A stretch of 22,420 nt of DNA from Hypsibius dujardini (taxonomy: Eukaryota; Tardigrada; Eutardigrada; Parachela; Hypsibiidae): NCBI GenBank assembly GCA_001579985.1, contig LRSR01002901.1, forward strand, positions 1 to 22,420, read 5' to 3'. This document shows, piece after piece, positions 1 through 14,135 of the stretch; position 1 is the stretch's first letter, and each line of letters starts with the position of its first letter. Below the pieces are notes generated by a model that was given only the letters and a program-made list of their open reading frames with translations, searched no databases and was not told the DNA's origin. The translations under genes were made by a program, and so were the position numbers.

Positions 1-419
1 TGGATGAGACTATACATTATTCTGTATATACGGGAAGCTATCATTTGTCAACTGTAAAATGAAAGATTCTTCTTCACGTGGGTACTACACCCGGGTAGGA
101 TTTATCTTCACCAATCCCGACCAGCCCACCTTAATTGGTGTACCATTAGAGCAGGGGGTTGTTGCGTATGCAGAGAGAGGAGAGAGTGAAAGGCCCAACA
201 TTCCTCGTGGAGCATTGGCTCATTAAGCGTGCACGCCCTTTTGCGTGAACGCGCTGTGTGGTTGCTGTTGTTGCATACAAGGGGATTGGATGAGGATGCG
301 TGGCCGCGCCATAGTGTGCGGCGTAATAGTGAAGAAATGACTGCCATACAAATGGACATACACATATGGGCATCGGTTCCAGATTTTTTTTAGGGGATGG
401 TTCCCCGGAGGATATAATG
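1..419. other. Intergenic, no gene recognised
   Basis: Open frames on both strands here have no recognisable domain, no convincing splice partners and no signal peptide. The minus-strand frame that continues into the neighbouring repeat array reads as a repetitive peptide and is best explained by the repeat. I see nothing else to annotate. Confidence 0.5.
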
Positions 420-722
420 GTGTCTAGGCCGGTGCGCAGACGTTGTGTCCCTAGACATTGTGTCCCCCGACATTGTGTCTGCAAAATGGTATCAGTCGGA
501 CGTTGTATCCGCACGACATTGTGTCTTTCGGACATTATGTCCTGTCCGTCAGACATTGTGTCCCGTCCGACAGACATTTTGTCCCGTCCGACAATGTGTC
601 TTTCGGACATTTTGTCCCGTCCGACAATGTGTCTTTCGGACATTTTGTCCCGTCCGACAATGTGTCTTTCGGACATTGTGTCCCGTCCGACAGGCATTGT
701 CTTTCCAGACGTTATATCCTTA
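420..722. repeat. GACA/TGTC palindrome-rich minisatellite, 33-bp core unit
   Basis: The core is three near-identical 33-bp units at 583-615, 616-648 and 649-681, flanked by degenerate copies. Each unit carries GACA-N3-TGTC palindromes such as GACAATGTGTC and GACATTTTGTC. Several frames stay open through the array and encode repetitive peptides, which I treat as artefacts. The array lies in gene-free DNA. Confidence 0.85.
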
Positions 723-964
723 ACGGACTTATTTGCACCCATGGTAAAATTAAACAGGAAAAATATTGCTAGTGTGTGACGGACGATCCCTCAATAGCAC
801 GAGATTCTGATAGAGACTCTAAATGGAAATGCATGAAACTGCTAACAATGTTACATTACGAACTATATATCTGTCAGCCCGGATGATTTCAAGGATTTTT
901 GCCTTGCCTCTATTCGGCAGTATCCTTGAGAAACACTCCAAGATCGGATCAGAGCGAATTGTTC

Positions 965-1530
965 TGAGGCCAGTATATCCACGACCAGACTGTCTGGAGA
1001 CAGTTTCTCCACCAGGTCACAATGTCTGTGAGGACAGACTGTCTACGGCCAGAATGTCCGGGGACAATCTATCCAATTGGCCATAATGTCTGTGAGAACA
1101 GAATGTCTACGGCCACAATCTAGGGACAGAGAGTCGGGCAGGGCACATAAAAGGGACAGAATGTCGAGGGACACAACGTCAGTATGCCGTCCAGGCCTTG
1201 AGTGTGGTGATAGTTGTACGTATTTGGAATCATCCCAAATGTTCAAAACGAGACATCAAGTCAGCAGTACAGTAAATCAATAAAATGCAAAGAGAACAGG
1301 GCATGACGTCTGGACAGACAGAATGTTGGAAGGACAAAATGTCCGACGGCAGGACACAATGTCTGAAAGGTTCAATGCCGGCAGGACACAATGTCTGGAA
1401 GGTAAAATGCCGTCAAGACACAATGTCTGAGGGGACAGGACACAATGTCTGAAAGGTCCAATCCCGGCAGGGCACAATGTCTGAGGGACACGCCAGTCGG
1501 TAGAGCGCCATGTCTGATGGACAGGCCACA
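965..1530. repeat. Second degenerate GACA-N3-TGTC array
   Basis: Between about 1290 and 1490 a unit of roughly 32-35 bp recurs, built on GGACACAATGTCTG followed by a spacer containing GCCGGCA. More degenerate copies with GGACAGAATGTC and similar words extend left to about 965. Here the predominant core is GACACAATGTC, the reverse complement of the GACATTGTGTC core in the array at 420-722, so the two arrays are in inverse orientation. No gene is seen here. Confidence 0.75.
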
Positions 1531-1583
1531 TTTCACTTGCCCTAAAGACGTAATAAGGGGCCCGTTTGGTCCACGACAGCCGT

Positions 1584-1589
1584 TTTATT
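1584..1589 (-). promoter_or_regulatory. Polyadenylation signal AATAAA for the Fcf2-like gene
   Basis: TTTATT on the plus strand reads AATAAA on the minus strand, about 45 nt past the stop codon of the Fcf2-like gene. The spacing and orientation fit its 3' end. Confidence 0.6.
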
Positions 1590-1631
1590 AGAGTTTTCCC
1601 ATATAATCCGAAAAATCAGAAGAAACGAAGT

Positions 1632-2680
1632 TTAAGCTTCCACCGCGGCTTTCTGACTTTTCTTCCCCGTAGCCGCGCTCTTAGCGTCCTTTACCGCCTG
1701 ACCGCGTTTCTTCTTGTAAAACCTCGCAGTCTGGTGTTTCACTTTAAACAGCTCGTTGGCCTTGCGTTTGCGGTAGCGTTTAAACTCCGCGTCCACCAGT
1801 AGCTCCTCCACGATGGTCTTCTTCCGCTGCCGCTTGGGGATGCGGGAACTGTAGAAATCCGCCGCAGTCTCTACGACGGTGCCAATCTGGAAGAACTTCG
1901 GGATGCCTTTCGTGTCGGGCGCTTTGTAGAAGCGCGAGGGGTCCAGCGTGTCTCGCATTCTGAAAATCACGAAAAAATTGATAGATTGATTGATTGAGTT
2001 GGCAGTCGCTTGATTGATTGAGTTGGCTGTCGCTTGCTTGATTGAGTTGGCAGTCGCTTGATTGATTGAGTTGGCAGTCGCTTGATTGATTGAGTTGGCT
2101 GTTGCTTGATTGATTGAGTTGGCTGTTGCTTGATTGATTGAGTTGGCAGTCGCTTGATTGATTATCAACACCAAATCGAGTCACTCAGAAAATTAGTACC
2201 GCGATTTAATTTCAATAACATATTACTTATATTTACATGTCATGCAGTTTAGTAAATACAAGACGCACTGTACAAATAATTACAAAACACTCTTAATATA
2301 TAAAACCGATATTACTGTAAATAAATATTAAACAAACTACAGTAGTTTCCGGTTTTAAATAAAAGTAATGAAATATTAGCGAAAGTTACCGAGTAAATAC
2401 AGTGCTTGATTGATTGACCGATTCAGCTCTACCTTATGGCTTTCAAATCGTTTTTCAGCTCGTCCGTCAACTCCGGAGCGGCCATATTGAACCACTTCTC
2501 GCCTTTGGTCTTCATCCGCTCCTTCCGGCGTTGTTTCTTCTGGATGTCGTTGTTCTGGTAGTACGGCGGCAGGGAGTGCTGCTGCTCGAAGCCGGGTGTG
2601 ATGGCACTTTTCGCCATGATCGCATCGCCGTCGGTCCGGCACAACTTCCTCGCCAACTCCCGCACCCTGCCTGACGCCAT
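1632..2680 (-). CDS. DNTTIP2: Fcf2/DNTTIP2-like pre-rRNA processing protein, two exons, 191 aa
   Basis: Members of the Fcf2 family act in the nucleolus in early 18S pre-rRNA cleavage within the small-subunit processome. The exons are 2680-2433 and 1959-1632, with a phase-2 junction (AG|A) that restores the family sequence KNDLKAIR-MRDTLDPSRFYK. Family hallmarks are ITPGFE (about residues 27-32), KGEKWFNMAAPELTDELKND before the junction, then PKFFQIGTVV (103-112), DFYSSRIPKRQRK (117-129) and EELLVDAEF. The C-terminus is Lys-rich, as expected for a nucleolar protein. I chose the ATG at 2680 because upstream in-frame codons lack another ATG. At 191 aa it matches yeast Fcf2 (about 217 aa) rather than human DNTTIP2 (about 756 aa), so the long vertebrate N-terminal region is absent. 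The 473-bp intron holds a 24-bp minisatellite. Identity rests on motif recall, with high confidence in the domain. Confidence 0.88.
1979..2163. repeat. 24-bp minisatellite inside the Fcf2-like intron
   Basis: About eight copies of a unit containing TTGATTGATTGAGTTGGC and then AGTCGC or TGTTGC lie in tandem. They start just upstream of the 3' splice site (in gene orientation) of the Fcf2-like gene. The array stays open in two minus-strand frames, giving artefactual SINQATAN-type peptides fused to the downstream exon. Confidence 0.85.
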
Positions 2681-3425
2681 GTTCCTCGACAGAGAAGATG
2701 ATTGGCCGTACAAAAAATAAAGAGGAAAAGCTTTCTCTGAGAAAAGAAGCGATGCGCAGAAATGCCGGATGATATTGCGGAGCCGTCACACAGAGTGTTA
2801 TCTTCCAGGTCGCCGCCGATGAAACATTCGCTATTCCATCGCGGTTCCGAAGGGTATCAAATTCAAACAACCGAAGACTCCCGTAGAGTTAATAATTCGG
2901 ACCGATGTGGTGAATGAGAGCATTAAAAAAGTTTCGGATGATTTTCAGCGGAGGCGTCCTCGATGATAGACGTCCTCTAGACCGGCACCGACGACAACAC
3001 CGAAATCCTGCTCGCTCACTGAAAAAAAAACAAGGAATTCAACGACACAAAGAATCCCTTTCAATGTTGGTGGACACGAAAAGGTGAAAAATCCGAAGTT
3101 TATAGTAAGTTTCAAAAGGAAAAGCAATCGTTCGTGCTTCGCTGGGAAAGTGAACCAGGGGCTCCAGGCAAAAAGGAGATAGGGGGTCCATGGCAAGATG
3201 GGCGAAAAAGGCGGGGCTACATCAGCGCGGTCGATTGATTGACTGACTGATTGGGCGCGGTCGATCGATTGATTGACATCGATTGAGTGCGGTCGATGGA
3301 TTGATTGACTGATTGAATTGTGGTAAGATCTTCAGTCACATTATTTTTTTTGTCTGCGCGTCATTTTGAGCCAGCACTGGACCAACCCGCAATAGGATTA
3401 TCTGTTCTTCTAAACCGTTTACAAA
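2681..3425. other. Divergent intergenic region between Fcf2-like and NELF-E genes
   Basis: The two flanking genes point away from each other, so promoters for both are expected here. The right part (about 3225-3325) is a degenerate GATTGATT/CGGTCGAT repeat. A 51-codon plus-strand frame at 2762-2917 has no recognisable domain. I cannot point to a specific core promoter element. Confidence 0.5.
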
Positions 3426-4864
3426 ATGGATTTACCCGATGAGTTGACCGCGGCGGAGGTGGAACTGCGGCTAATTTACACGGAATATCGGGAGCTGGTA
3501 AAATAAATATTTTGTCAATTGTCATTTTTTTACATTTTCCATGCCTTCTTGCTCCAGAAACAAGAAGAGGAGCGGAAAAAGAACGCGGATAAAGCTGCGC
3601 ATAAAAAGAGCGGTACGGACGTCGTGGCGGTGGATTCCGCGGAGATGGCCAAGAAACTCCAAAGCTCCGGGGTAAGATGTCCTTAACTCATTCGGTGGAT
3701 CGATTGATTGATGCATTTTCTGGTTTGGCTGTTTTGTATTGACGCTCGTCGATTGATTGGCTGATTGAATAGATCGGAATTACTACTTTATAAAACATTA
3801 TTCTTATAAAACATTTATACATTTTTCGGCCCATATTCCATCTTCAAATTAATGCGAAGTCAATTGGGATAGGTTGAAGATTGTTTTGAGTATCCGTGGG
3901 CGGATCTAAGATTGCGATCTGAGCGAATCGGAAAGGCTGATGCGCCTTCTTCCAGGAAGGACCTGTAACTCCGCCCACGGTTGTCCAGCAAAAATTGTAA
4001 TAATGCCAATCGCTTTTAAATTTAATTTCGCCTGGACAAGGTTCTGTTCGCGGAGTCGTACATTGTATTCTTGACTGATTTATTATTTTCGGTTTTGCGT
4101 TCTGGCGTCCGTGGTGGTTGATTGACTTGATTGATTCGATTAGATCGGTGTGATCAATAACAGTTGATTGATGGATTGTGATTAGTGTCCAAGTTGCACC
4201 ATTGCAGTTGTTGGAGAAAATTCGCGCCGACGACGCGCCAAAGACGCAATACAAGAGGGCGTCGAATCTCGAACGTCGACTGCACACGAAGGTCGAACCG
4301 TCCAGTCCGACTTCATCACCGGACGTCAAGGACGCCGCGAAGTTGCCCACTTCCCGTGATGCTTCAGCTGGACCCACGCACAATCCCCCGCGCCCTGGAC
4401 CAAATCCCACCAAGGATTACAGATACCCACCGCAACCGCGTGCTGACGTGAACACATCATCGCAACCGCCGGCTAAGCCCAATAATATGTTCGCCGCTTT
4501 CTTGGGAGCAACTGGGAAGACTTCCAACACTTCCGGTTCGAGTTTCAGCTTCGTTCCTATTGTCGCCAAAATATTTTTGCTTCAGTTTTCGTTTTAATTG
4601 CTGTTTCAAATCTGTTGGGACTTTTCTTCAGATTCCTTCATTTATCGTTGCAGGATCGACTGATAATGCACCGAGTTACAGCTACAGTTCCACTGACAGA
4701 CGCTCGTCCCCTACCCGGCAGCCGGAGTTTGGCTATCAAGCCAACGGTTACCGGCAGAAAATGGTCCTGTTAGAGGCGGAAAATGTTCAAGAGCGCTTCG
4801 TTCGGTCGACTTTCGAAAAGTTTGGGCCATTGTTGAGGGTCACCTCCGTGCCGGAGAAGAAGTA

Positions 4865-4912
<48 letters not shown>

Positions 4913-5336
4913 GGACGGACGGACAGTTAGACAGACAGGAAATTTGATAGGCCCGATGTCATTAGAGAGAGGCGCGTGAATGTATGTTGGTATTTATTTT
5001 GGATTTGCTTCGTGTTAGGCAAGCATTTATTCTCTTCAAAATATGGGAACATTCTCAGAATGCAATTCGCGAGCTGAACGGGAAGGACATCGACGGTATC
5101 GCACTTCGGGTGACTGTTGGTGACAGCAAAAACGAACCGAAGAACCGAACCGACGCCACCACGCCGTGGGCCTCTAAGCCTGGTAAGGTTTCCTCCCCGC
5201 CGCGGCATTAAGCCTCACGATTCAGTATTTCAAATGAAATACCTTTACCATCCTAGGCGCTGTTCCTGCTCCGGCATCCACAGTCAATCCGGTCACGAGG
5301 GGCCTGGTCACTTACGAAGACGGCGAGCTGGATTAG
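3426..5336 (+). CDS. NELFE: Negative elongation factor E (NELF-E), six exons, about 321 aa
   Basis: NELF-E is the RNA-binding subunit of the NELF complex that holds promoter-proximal RNA polymerase II in the paused state. Proposed exons: 3426-3497, 3558-3671, 4208-about 4535, 4654-4861, 5019-5182 and 5257-5336. The N-terminal coiled stretch (TEYRELKQEEERKKNADKAA) precedes EMAKKLQSSG-LLEKIRADD and YKRASNLERRL, which aligns with the human AKQLVKSG...FKRSRTLEGKL region. A Pro/Ser-rich linker follows, then an RRM: KMVLLEAENVQERF, FEKFGPLLRVTSVPEKK, AFILFKIWEHSQNAIRELNG. The C-terminus (RGLVTYEDGELD) recalls the acidic NELF-E tail. The Arg-Asp repeat of vertebrate NELF-E is absent. The third intron is uncertain: donor 4536 with acceptor 4654 keeps frame, but donor 4553 with acceptor 4632 also does. 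Intron 2 carries GATTGATT runs and intron 4 a GACA repeat. Confidence 0.8.
4863..4937. repeat. GACA tetranucleotide repeat in NELF-E intron 4
   Basis: A near-perfect (GACA)n run, ending in GGAC variants, begins directly after the GTAAGA donor at 4862. Confidence 0.9.
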
Positions 5337-6553
5337 AGTTGCACTCATCCTCTTCCCNGGGGGGGGCGGGGCGTGTTAAGTGACTGTGATTTTCAGGCGT
5401 ACTGTTTTGTAATCTCGTTTTCTTTTGGATGATGGCATTGCGGCTGTGTTGACGCTTTTTTGGCAGAATTTCCAATTCGCGAAAACACGGGATCATTTGG
5501 TTGATTTGGTTGATTTTTACTGTAAAATGCCTCTGTCAATAAGATATTTGGTTTATCTGTCTTTTTCACTTCCATCATTACTTCCATCACCAGTAATTTT
5601 GTATTTTTTATTATATCATTTGTTAATACAATGTATTATTAATTTCTACAATTCTTATAAATCACAAAAATTCAAAATTGAATTAGAAATCGATTGGCAT
5701 GCGTCAGCGAAAAATTTCTTGAGATGTAAGATCTTTCCGAAATTTGCTAATTACTCATCAAGCTCTTTTTTCAAATGTCTTTTTTTTGCTTTACAAAATT
5801 ATAAATAAAATATATAGTAAAAGTTGAAAGGTTTTTTTTCAATGGCAATAAATCAAGGCACTTTCTGAATTGCCCATCCGGGATAATTGATTTCCAAAAT
5901 TGCATGTACAAAAAACACTAAAAAAGAACATGTACAAAAATAACAAGTTTTCCAAAAAGAACACGCGGTTCAAAAAGAATATTAAAAAAGAACATCTTGT
6001 TCAAAAAGAACATGTTTTCCAAAAGGAACACGTTGTTAAAAAAGAACATGTACAGAAAGAACATCTTCTTAAAAAGAACATGTTTTCCAAAAGGAACACA
6101 TTGTTCAAAAAGAACATGTACAGAAAGAACATCTTGTTCAAAAAGAACATGTTTTCCAAAAAGAACAAGTTTTCCAAGAAGAACACGTTGTTCATCGTCC
6201 AGCACGCCGCAGTGGTCGCAGTTCCGTTCCTCCTTGGGCAGTCTGTGAGCTACTGCGAACTCTGAGTTGCATTATTATGGCTGTTATGATACATCCTTGC
6301 ACGAGTGGGATATGATAAAAGATTACCTTTTGTTGCAGTTGTTTGCTTCTGGTAAACGTTTCAAACAAGTGAGCCGCGTTGTAGTCTTAATTAATCTTTC
6401 TTCCGCGCCCATTTTTCGTCTTCACACGTCAGTTCGATTTTCTGGTCGGACAAATGAGTCTTAGAATTATTTACGATTCCACTATTTTTTCAGCACATCC
6501 AATATATCTTTAAATTTAGATCGCGTTTTGCACAGAAATATCTGGCGGTTATT
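5337..6553. other. AT-rich intergenic region; single ambiguous base at 5358
   Basis: An N stands at 5358, next to a G-rich run, which marks a base the assembly could not resolve. The plus-strand frame at 5425-5808 is AT-rich, hydrophobic low-complexity translation with no domain and is not called. A minisatellite occupies about 5890-6200. The promoter of the receptor kinase gene should lie at the right end, but no clear element is visible. Confidence 0.5.
5890..6200. repeat. AAAAAGAACAT minisatellite, about 18-bp unit with a higher-order repeat
   Basis: The basic unit is about 18 bp, AAAAAGAACATNTTNTTC, with variants. A block of about 70 bp made of four such units occurs twice in succession. 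Several units hold GAACA-N3-TGTTC palindromes, for example AGAACATCTTGTTC. Open frames in both directions encode Lys/Asn- or Phe/Leu-rich repeats, which I treat as artefacts. Confidence 0.85.
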
Positions 6554-10770
<4,217 letters not shown>

Positions 10771-10790
10771 CAATGTTGAGGAGAAGTCTC

Positions 10791-10994
10791 TATTTCGGCT
10801 CACCCTGCAATTGGTCGATAAAACGGCTCACTCATAAGTTTCTCTTTGATGGCAGGTGCTTGATTGTGTGATTATCAGAAGTGCTATAGCATACTAGGAT
10901 ATAATGCAAAAAATCAAACAATCAAGCACCTGCTATCAGAGAGAAGCCCATGAGTGAGCCGATTTATTGGCCGTTTGGATGGTGAGCCGAAATA
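10791..10994. repeat. About 204-bp imperfect palindrome (fold-back element)
   Basis: The outer left arm TATTTCGGCTCACC (10791-10804) is the exact reverse complement of 10981-10994. Inner blocks also match: CGGCTCACTCAT on the left with ATGAGTGAGCCG on the right, and GGTGCTTGATTG with CAATCAAGCACC. Arms are about 80 nt with a loop near 10870-10917. It begins 20 nt after the receptor kinase stop, so it probably lies in the 3' UTR or just beyond it. No coding capacity is seen. It resembles a non-autonomous fold-back transposable element. Confidence 0.8.
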
Positions 10995-11233
10995 CGGATT
11001 TCACCTCACACTGTCAGTATCATAGCTGCAGTTTCACTTGCCTCTCAATTCTGATCATCCAATCTTTGAATTTCAACCTTCAATATTATCGGGTCTTTCT
11101 TTTGCCCGGTCAGCTTTTATCCGGCTCGATAAGCGGGTCTATCAAAACATTTACGAAGGACCAGACGTACAATGTTGTTCGACTTTCGACACACATCGAC
11201 ACGCATTGTTTCCACCAATCACAGACCTGACTA

Positions 11234-11435
11234 CAGGGACCGGCAGCAAAGTTGGACCAGTTTGCGCGCCATCGAACAGCTGATTGGTTTCTTTTGTAAC
11301 AACCCCTCTTGGTCTGGAAGGAATTCCCACTTAGCGTTTGTCGTAATGTTTTGATATCATTTGATATGATCAGGTACACACAATGGTGAAAAACTCGCTT
11401 GTGAAAAACTGGTCCAACTTTGCTGCCGCCCCCTG
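11234..11435. mobile_element. MITE-like element, about 202 bp, flanked by TA
   Basis: Terminal inverted repeats of about 30 nt begin CAGGG on the left and end CCCTG on the right. Both contain the shared core GGCAGCAAAGTTGGACCAGT (left arm orientation). The element is flanked by TA on each side (11232-11233 and 11436-11437), as expected for Tc1/mariner-type insertion. It has no transposase frame. Family assignment is inference from the termini and TA flank. Confidence 0.65.
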
Positions 11436-11685
11436 TATTTCTCTCCAATCGGCGATGCGATTCATCTCATTGTGCTCCTGTTTGACTTGATTACGGGGAA
11501 GATGATAAGACAATCGAAAATTTCGGTCATGCCTTGTCTCGTGATATGAAACACAGAATGACATTCTTTCTCTCGTAATAATCTGTTTCCTGTTGCTTTT
11601 CGTCTATGTAAAGTATGTTATATTAATAATCACTTTTTGGAAGGAAAACAAGGAATTACTAAGGATCTGCACCTCTTTCGAAATT

Positions 11686-13972
11686 ATGGCAAATTTCTTT
11701 CTACTGGGTAAAGTACTCTTTAACAACTCACTTTTACTTAGTACAACTATTTTCAATTCTTTTTCACTTCCTGAGATATAAGTTTCTTTTCATTTATTTA
11801 AAGGGCTAGGTTTAACACTGATTACTGGCGCTAATGCCTGTGGAAGACCAGCAATTATTCCTTATAGCAGTAACGATCTCCAATGGTTCACCAAAATAGT
11901 AGGCGGCATCGAAGCGAAGCAGGGCAGTTGGCCGTGGCAGGTCAACATCAACTACCGAAAACCTGGTTGGGCTGGAATTGAAATCCACTTGATCTGTGGA
12001 GGAAGTATAATCAATGAGCGATTCATCGTCACGGCCGCTCACTGCATCGCGAGGTCAGCAGAAACATAGTAACAAGAGAAGCTGATAGACAGACGGTTGA
12101 CAGGCAGACAGACAGACAAACAGACAGACATAGAGACAGACAAACAGACAAGCAGACAAACAGACAGACATAGAGACAGACAGACAGACAGACAGTGTAT
12201 AACCTGATAGGACTCATTATCGATGCTTTTCTTTATGTCTGGCTTTCTGTCTTTCTGCCTATCTATCTGTCTGTGACAGACAGACAAGCACTGACCGAAA
12301 CGTTGAATGTTTGCAGCGATCAAACGCCTTCAAAATACGTTGTTCGTGCCGGTGACCATGACCGCACCTATCCCGAGGCGTCTGAACGCATTCACGAAGC
12401 GAAGCGGCTTCTTATCCATCCTAACTACAATGCCGGAACTCTTAGTAGCGATATTGCCATAATCGAACTACAAACCCCGTTAAGATTCTCCAGAGAGATC
12501 AGTCCTGTCTGTCTACCACCTGCGGGATCAGACCCCGCCAATGGACGGCAGTGCATTGCCACCGGGTGGGGAGAAACTCAAGTCACACCATGGGAAGGTC
12601 TGTTACGAAACTTCGCACCGGCACTCAAAGGTCAGAGCAGCGTATTAATCCAAGTCCGAGTCAATATCATATCCAGACAAACATGCGCGGCAAATTACTA
12701 CCGCGGACTGCTCACGGATCAGATGATTTGCGCGGGCTTCGAGCAAGGCGGCAGGGACCCTTGCAAAGTAAGTTGCTATGAACAAAATCATTATATTAAT
12801 TAAGAAAAAAGTTTAAAAAATGTGTTAAGAATTATTATTTAAAAAATTTTATATTTCATAAATTTTTAAAAGGGCAGCAGTATATGTTTAATCATTAATC
12901 CCACGTCTGAGTGTGTGTGTAAATATTTCAAAGAGATAGAGAATTATGTTTACGTTAGTAAGAGTTATTACAATTTACGTTATTCGATTATTTTCCGTTT
13001 CGCTCAAATTTTGGAAAAATTGACGTTGGCCCAATTTTTCGGGAACTTTCTTAGGCGGATAGTGGAGGACCGTTGGTCAGCTTAAACAGCGGCGGAGCGT
13101 ACGAACTTGTCGGCATCACCATCTGGGGTCATGGGTAAGAAATTAGATGCGCAGTTCCCCGCCCCCCCCCCCATCGAGATTTTAAAACTGCATGGAAAAA
13201 AGCTAGTTCGCCTTCATTCTAGTGTTTTTTTAAATATATTAATAGACTTATTAGAATCCCCTGTTTTTGAGATTTTTAGATTTTAATTAATATTATTAAA
13301 TTATTAAAATGTCAAATTTTGAGCGCAAATAATAAATTAGAAAGTAATTAAAATGATAATCTTGCGAGCTTTATTAATTAGATTATTAAAATACCAGATT
13401 CCTTGATGCTAATATATTTAAACTGCAAAATTGTATTTTAATATATTAAAGCCACGCAGCTCTATTTTAATATTATCCAATTCCAAAACACATTGAGTAT
13501 TATAATTCAACAAATCCTGATAGAATTGAAGCTAGAATTGAGGAGTTGTGATTCCCATCTCATCATTTCTTGTCCAACTCCACTGGCATTTCACTTATAT
13601 CAGTTGCATTTACACTCCATTCTTTATTGTTGCACGCATTCCTTAGACATTGGAATTAACATTCCCTAGACGTGCTTCTATTCTCTCTTATCGGCAGCAA
13701 AATGAAAATGACAGAGTGGTATTAATATATTTTAATATAAAACTTACAGCTATTTTAATAGTACTAATATATTAAGATAGGGCCATTTGAAAGTGTTTTG
13801 TGAAAGTGAATTGGCATTCAATTATAATTTATTAACTTGAAATTAATCTCTTGTGAGAAGACTCCTCTTTTATTTTAGTTGTCATTGTAGATGTGCGCTG
13901 GCCAGAAAACCGGGTGTTTACGTGCGCGTCGGCTCCTTCACCGAATGGATTCAAGCCAACACGAGAACTTGA
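11686..13972 (+). CDS. Secreted trypsin-like serine protease, five exons, 294 aa
   Basis: Exons: 11686-11707, 11804-12053, 12317-12767, 13055-13134, 13891-13972, totalling 885 nt in one frame. A signal peptide ([19 protein letters not shown]) precedes CGRPAI, whose Cys20 likely pairs with the Cys of SPVCLPP. The zymogen site is K38-IVGG. The triad is intact: TAAHC (H87), SSDIAIIEL and DSGGP (S244). Asp at the 189 position (DPCKADSGGP) predicts cleavage after Arg or Lys. The residue usually Gly193, part of the oxyanion hole, is Ala. The chain ends soon after the final conserved region ([14 protein letters not shown]), so it is a soluble single-domain enzyme. Intron positions and phases equal those of the neighbouring receptor ectodomain. 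The last exon could instead begin at 13879, which adds four residues in frame. Confidence 0.88.
12086..12196. repeat. GACA repeat in protease intron 2
   Basis: An interrupted (GACA)n tract, followed at about 12236-12290 by a short mixed TGTC/GACA stretch, lies between the His-region exon and exon 3. It occupies the same intron position as the GACA tract in the receptor kinase gene. Confidence 0.88.
13135..13890. other. Protease intron 4, AT-rich
   Basis: A 756-bp AT-rich intron with many TTAATATATT-type words and no recognisable gene or element. The corresponding intron in the receptor gene is only 60 bp. Confidence 0.7.
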
Positions 13973-14129
13973 AGATTTCGTCCATTTTTCACATTCTTAC
14001 CAGGAATCATTTACTTACCAGCGGAAACCCACGGCCGCAACCGCTTAACTGCATTTTTTCAAATAGTCCCGCAATTTCACGTCCTTCTAAAGATCGACAT
14101 TTTCCCAAGTGAAAAAAAAAACGCAAAAA

Positions 14130-14135
14130 AATAAA
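14130..14135 (+). promoter_or_regulatory. Candidate polyadenylation signal AATAAA for the protease gene
   Basis: AATAAA sits about 158 nt past the protease stop in the gene's orientation. The surroundings are A-rich, so it may be coincidental. Confidence 0.4.

Larger units (their letters stand above)
10771..11685. other. Intergenic region between receptor kinase and protease genes
   Basis: It holds the fold-back element, the MITE-like element and no gene that I can support. The last part, about 11440-11685, should contain the protease promoter; I see no distinct element. Confidence 0.5.

Noticed and set aside
583-681. Three regularly spaced 33-bp repeats, CRISPR-like at first sight
   Set aside because: The units are adjacent with no unique spacers, there are no cas genes, and the surrounding DNA is clearly animal. 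It is a minisatellite.
146-742. 198-codon minus-strand open frame
   Set aside because: Most of it is the translated 33-bp repeat (RDKMSERHIVG-type); repeat arrays of this length keep several frames open.
1632-2174. 180-codon frame with SINQATAN repeats fused to the Fcf2 domain
   Set aside because: The repeat part is intronic minisatellite. Splicing at 2433/1959 gives the family-conserved KNDLKAIR-MRDTLDP junction instead.
2762-2917. 51-codon plus-strand frame starting MPDDIAEPSHR
   Set aside because: Short, no domain, no splice partner or poly(A) signal. It could be a small gene or first exon, but the sequence alone does not support it.
5425-5808. 127-codon plus-strand frame with hydrophobic stretches
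   Set aside because: AT-rich low-complexity translation with no signal peptide at its start, no recognisable domain and no gene context.
5900-6265. 121-codon Lys/Asn-rich frame and its Phe/Leu-rich antisense partners
   Set aside because: Direct translation of the AAAAAGAACAT minisatellite.
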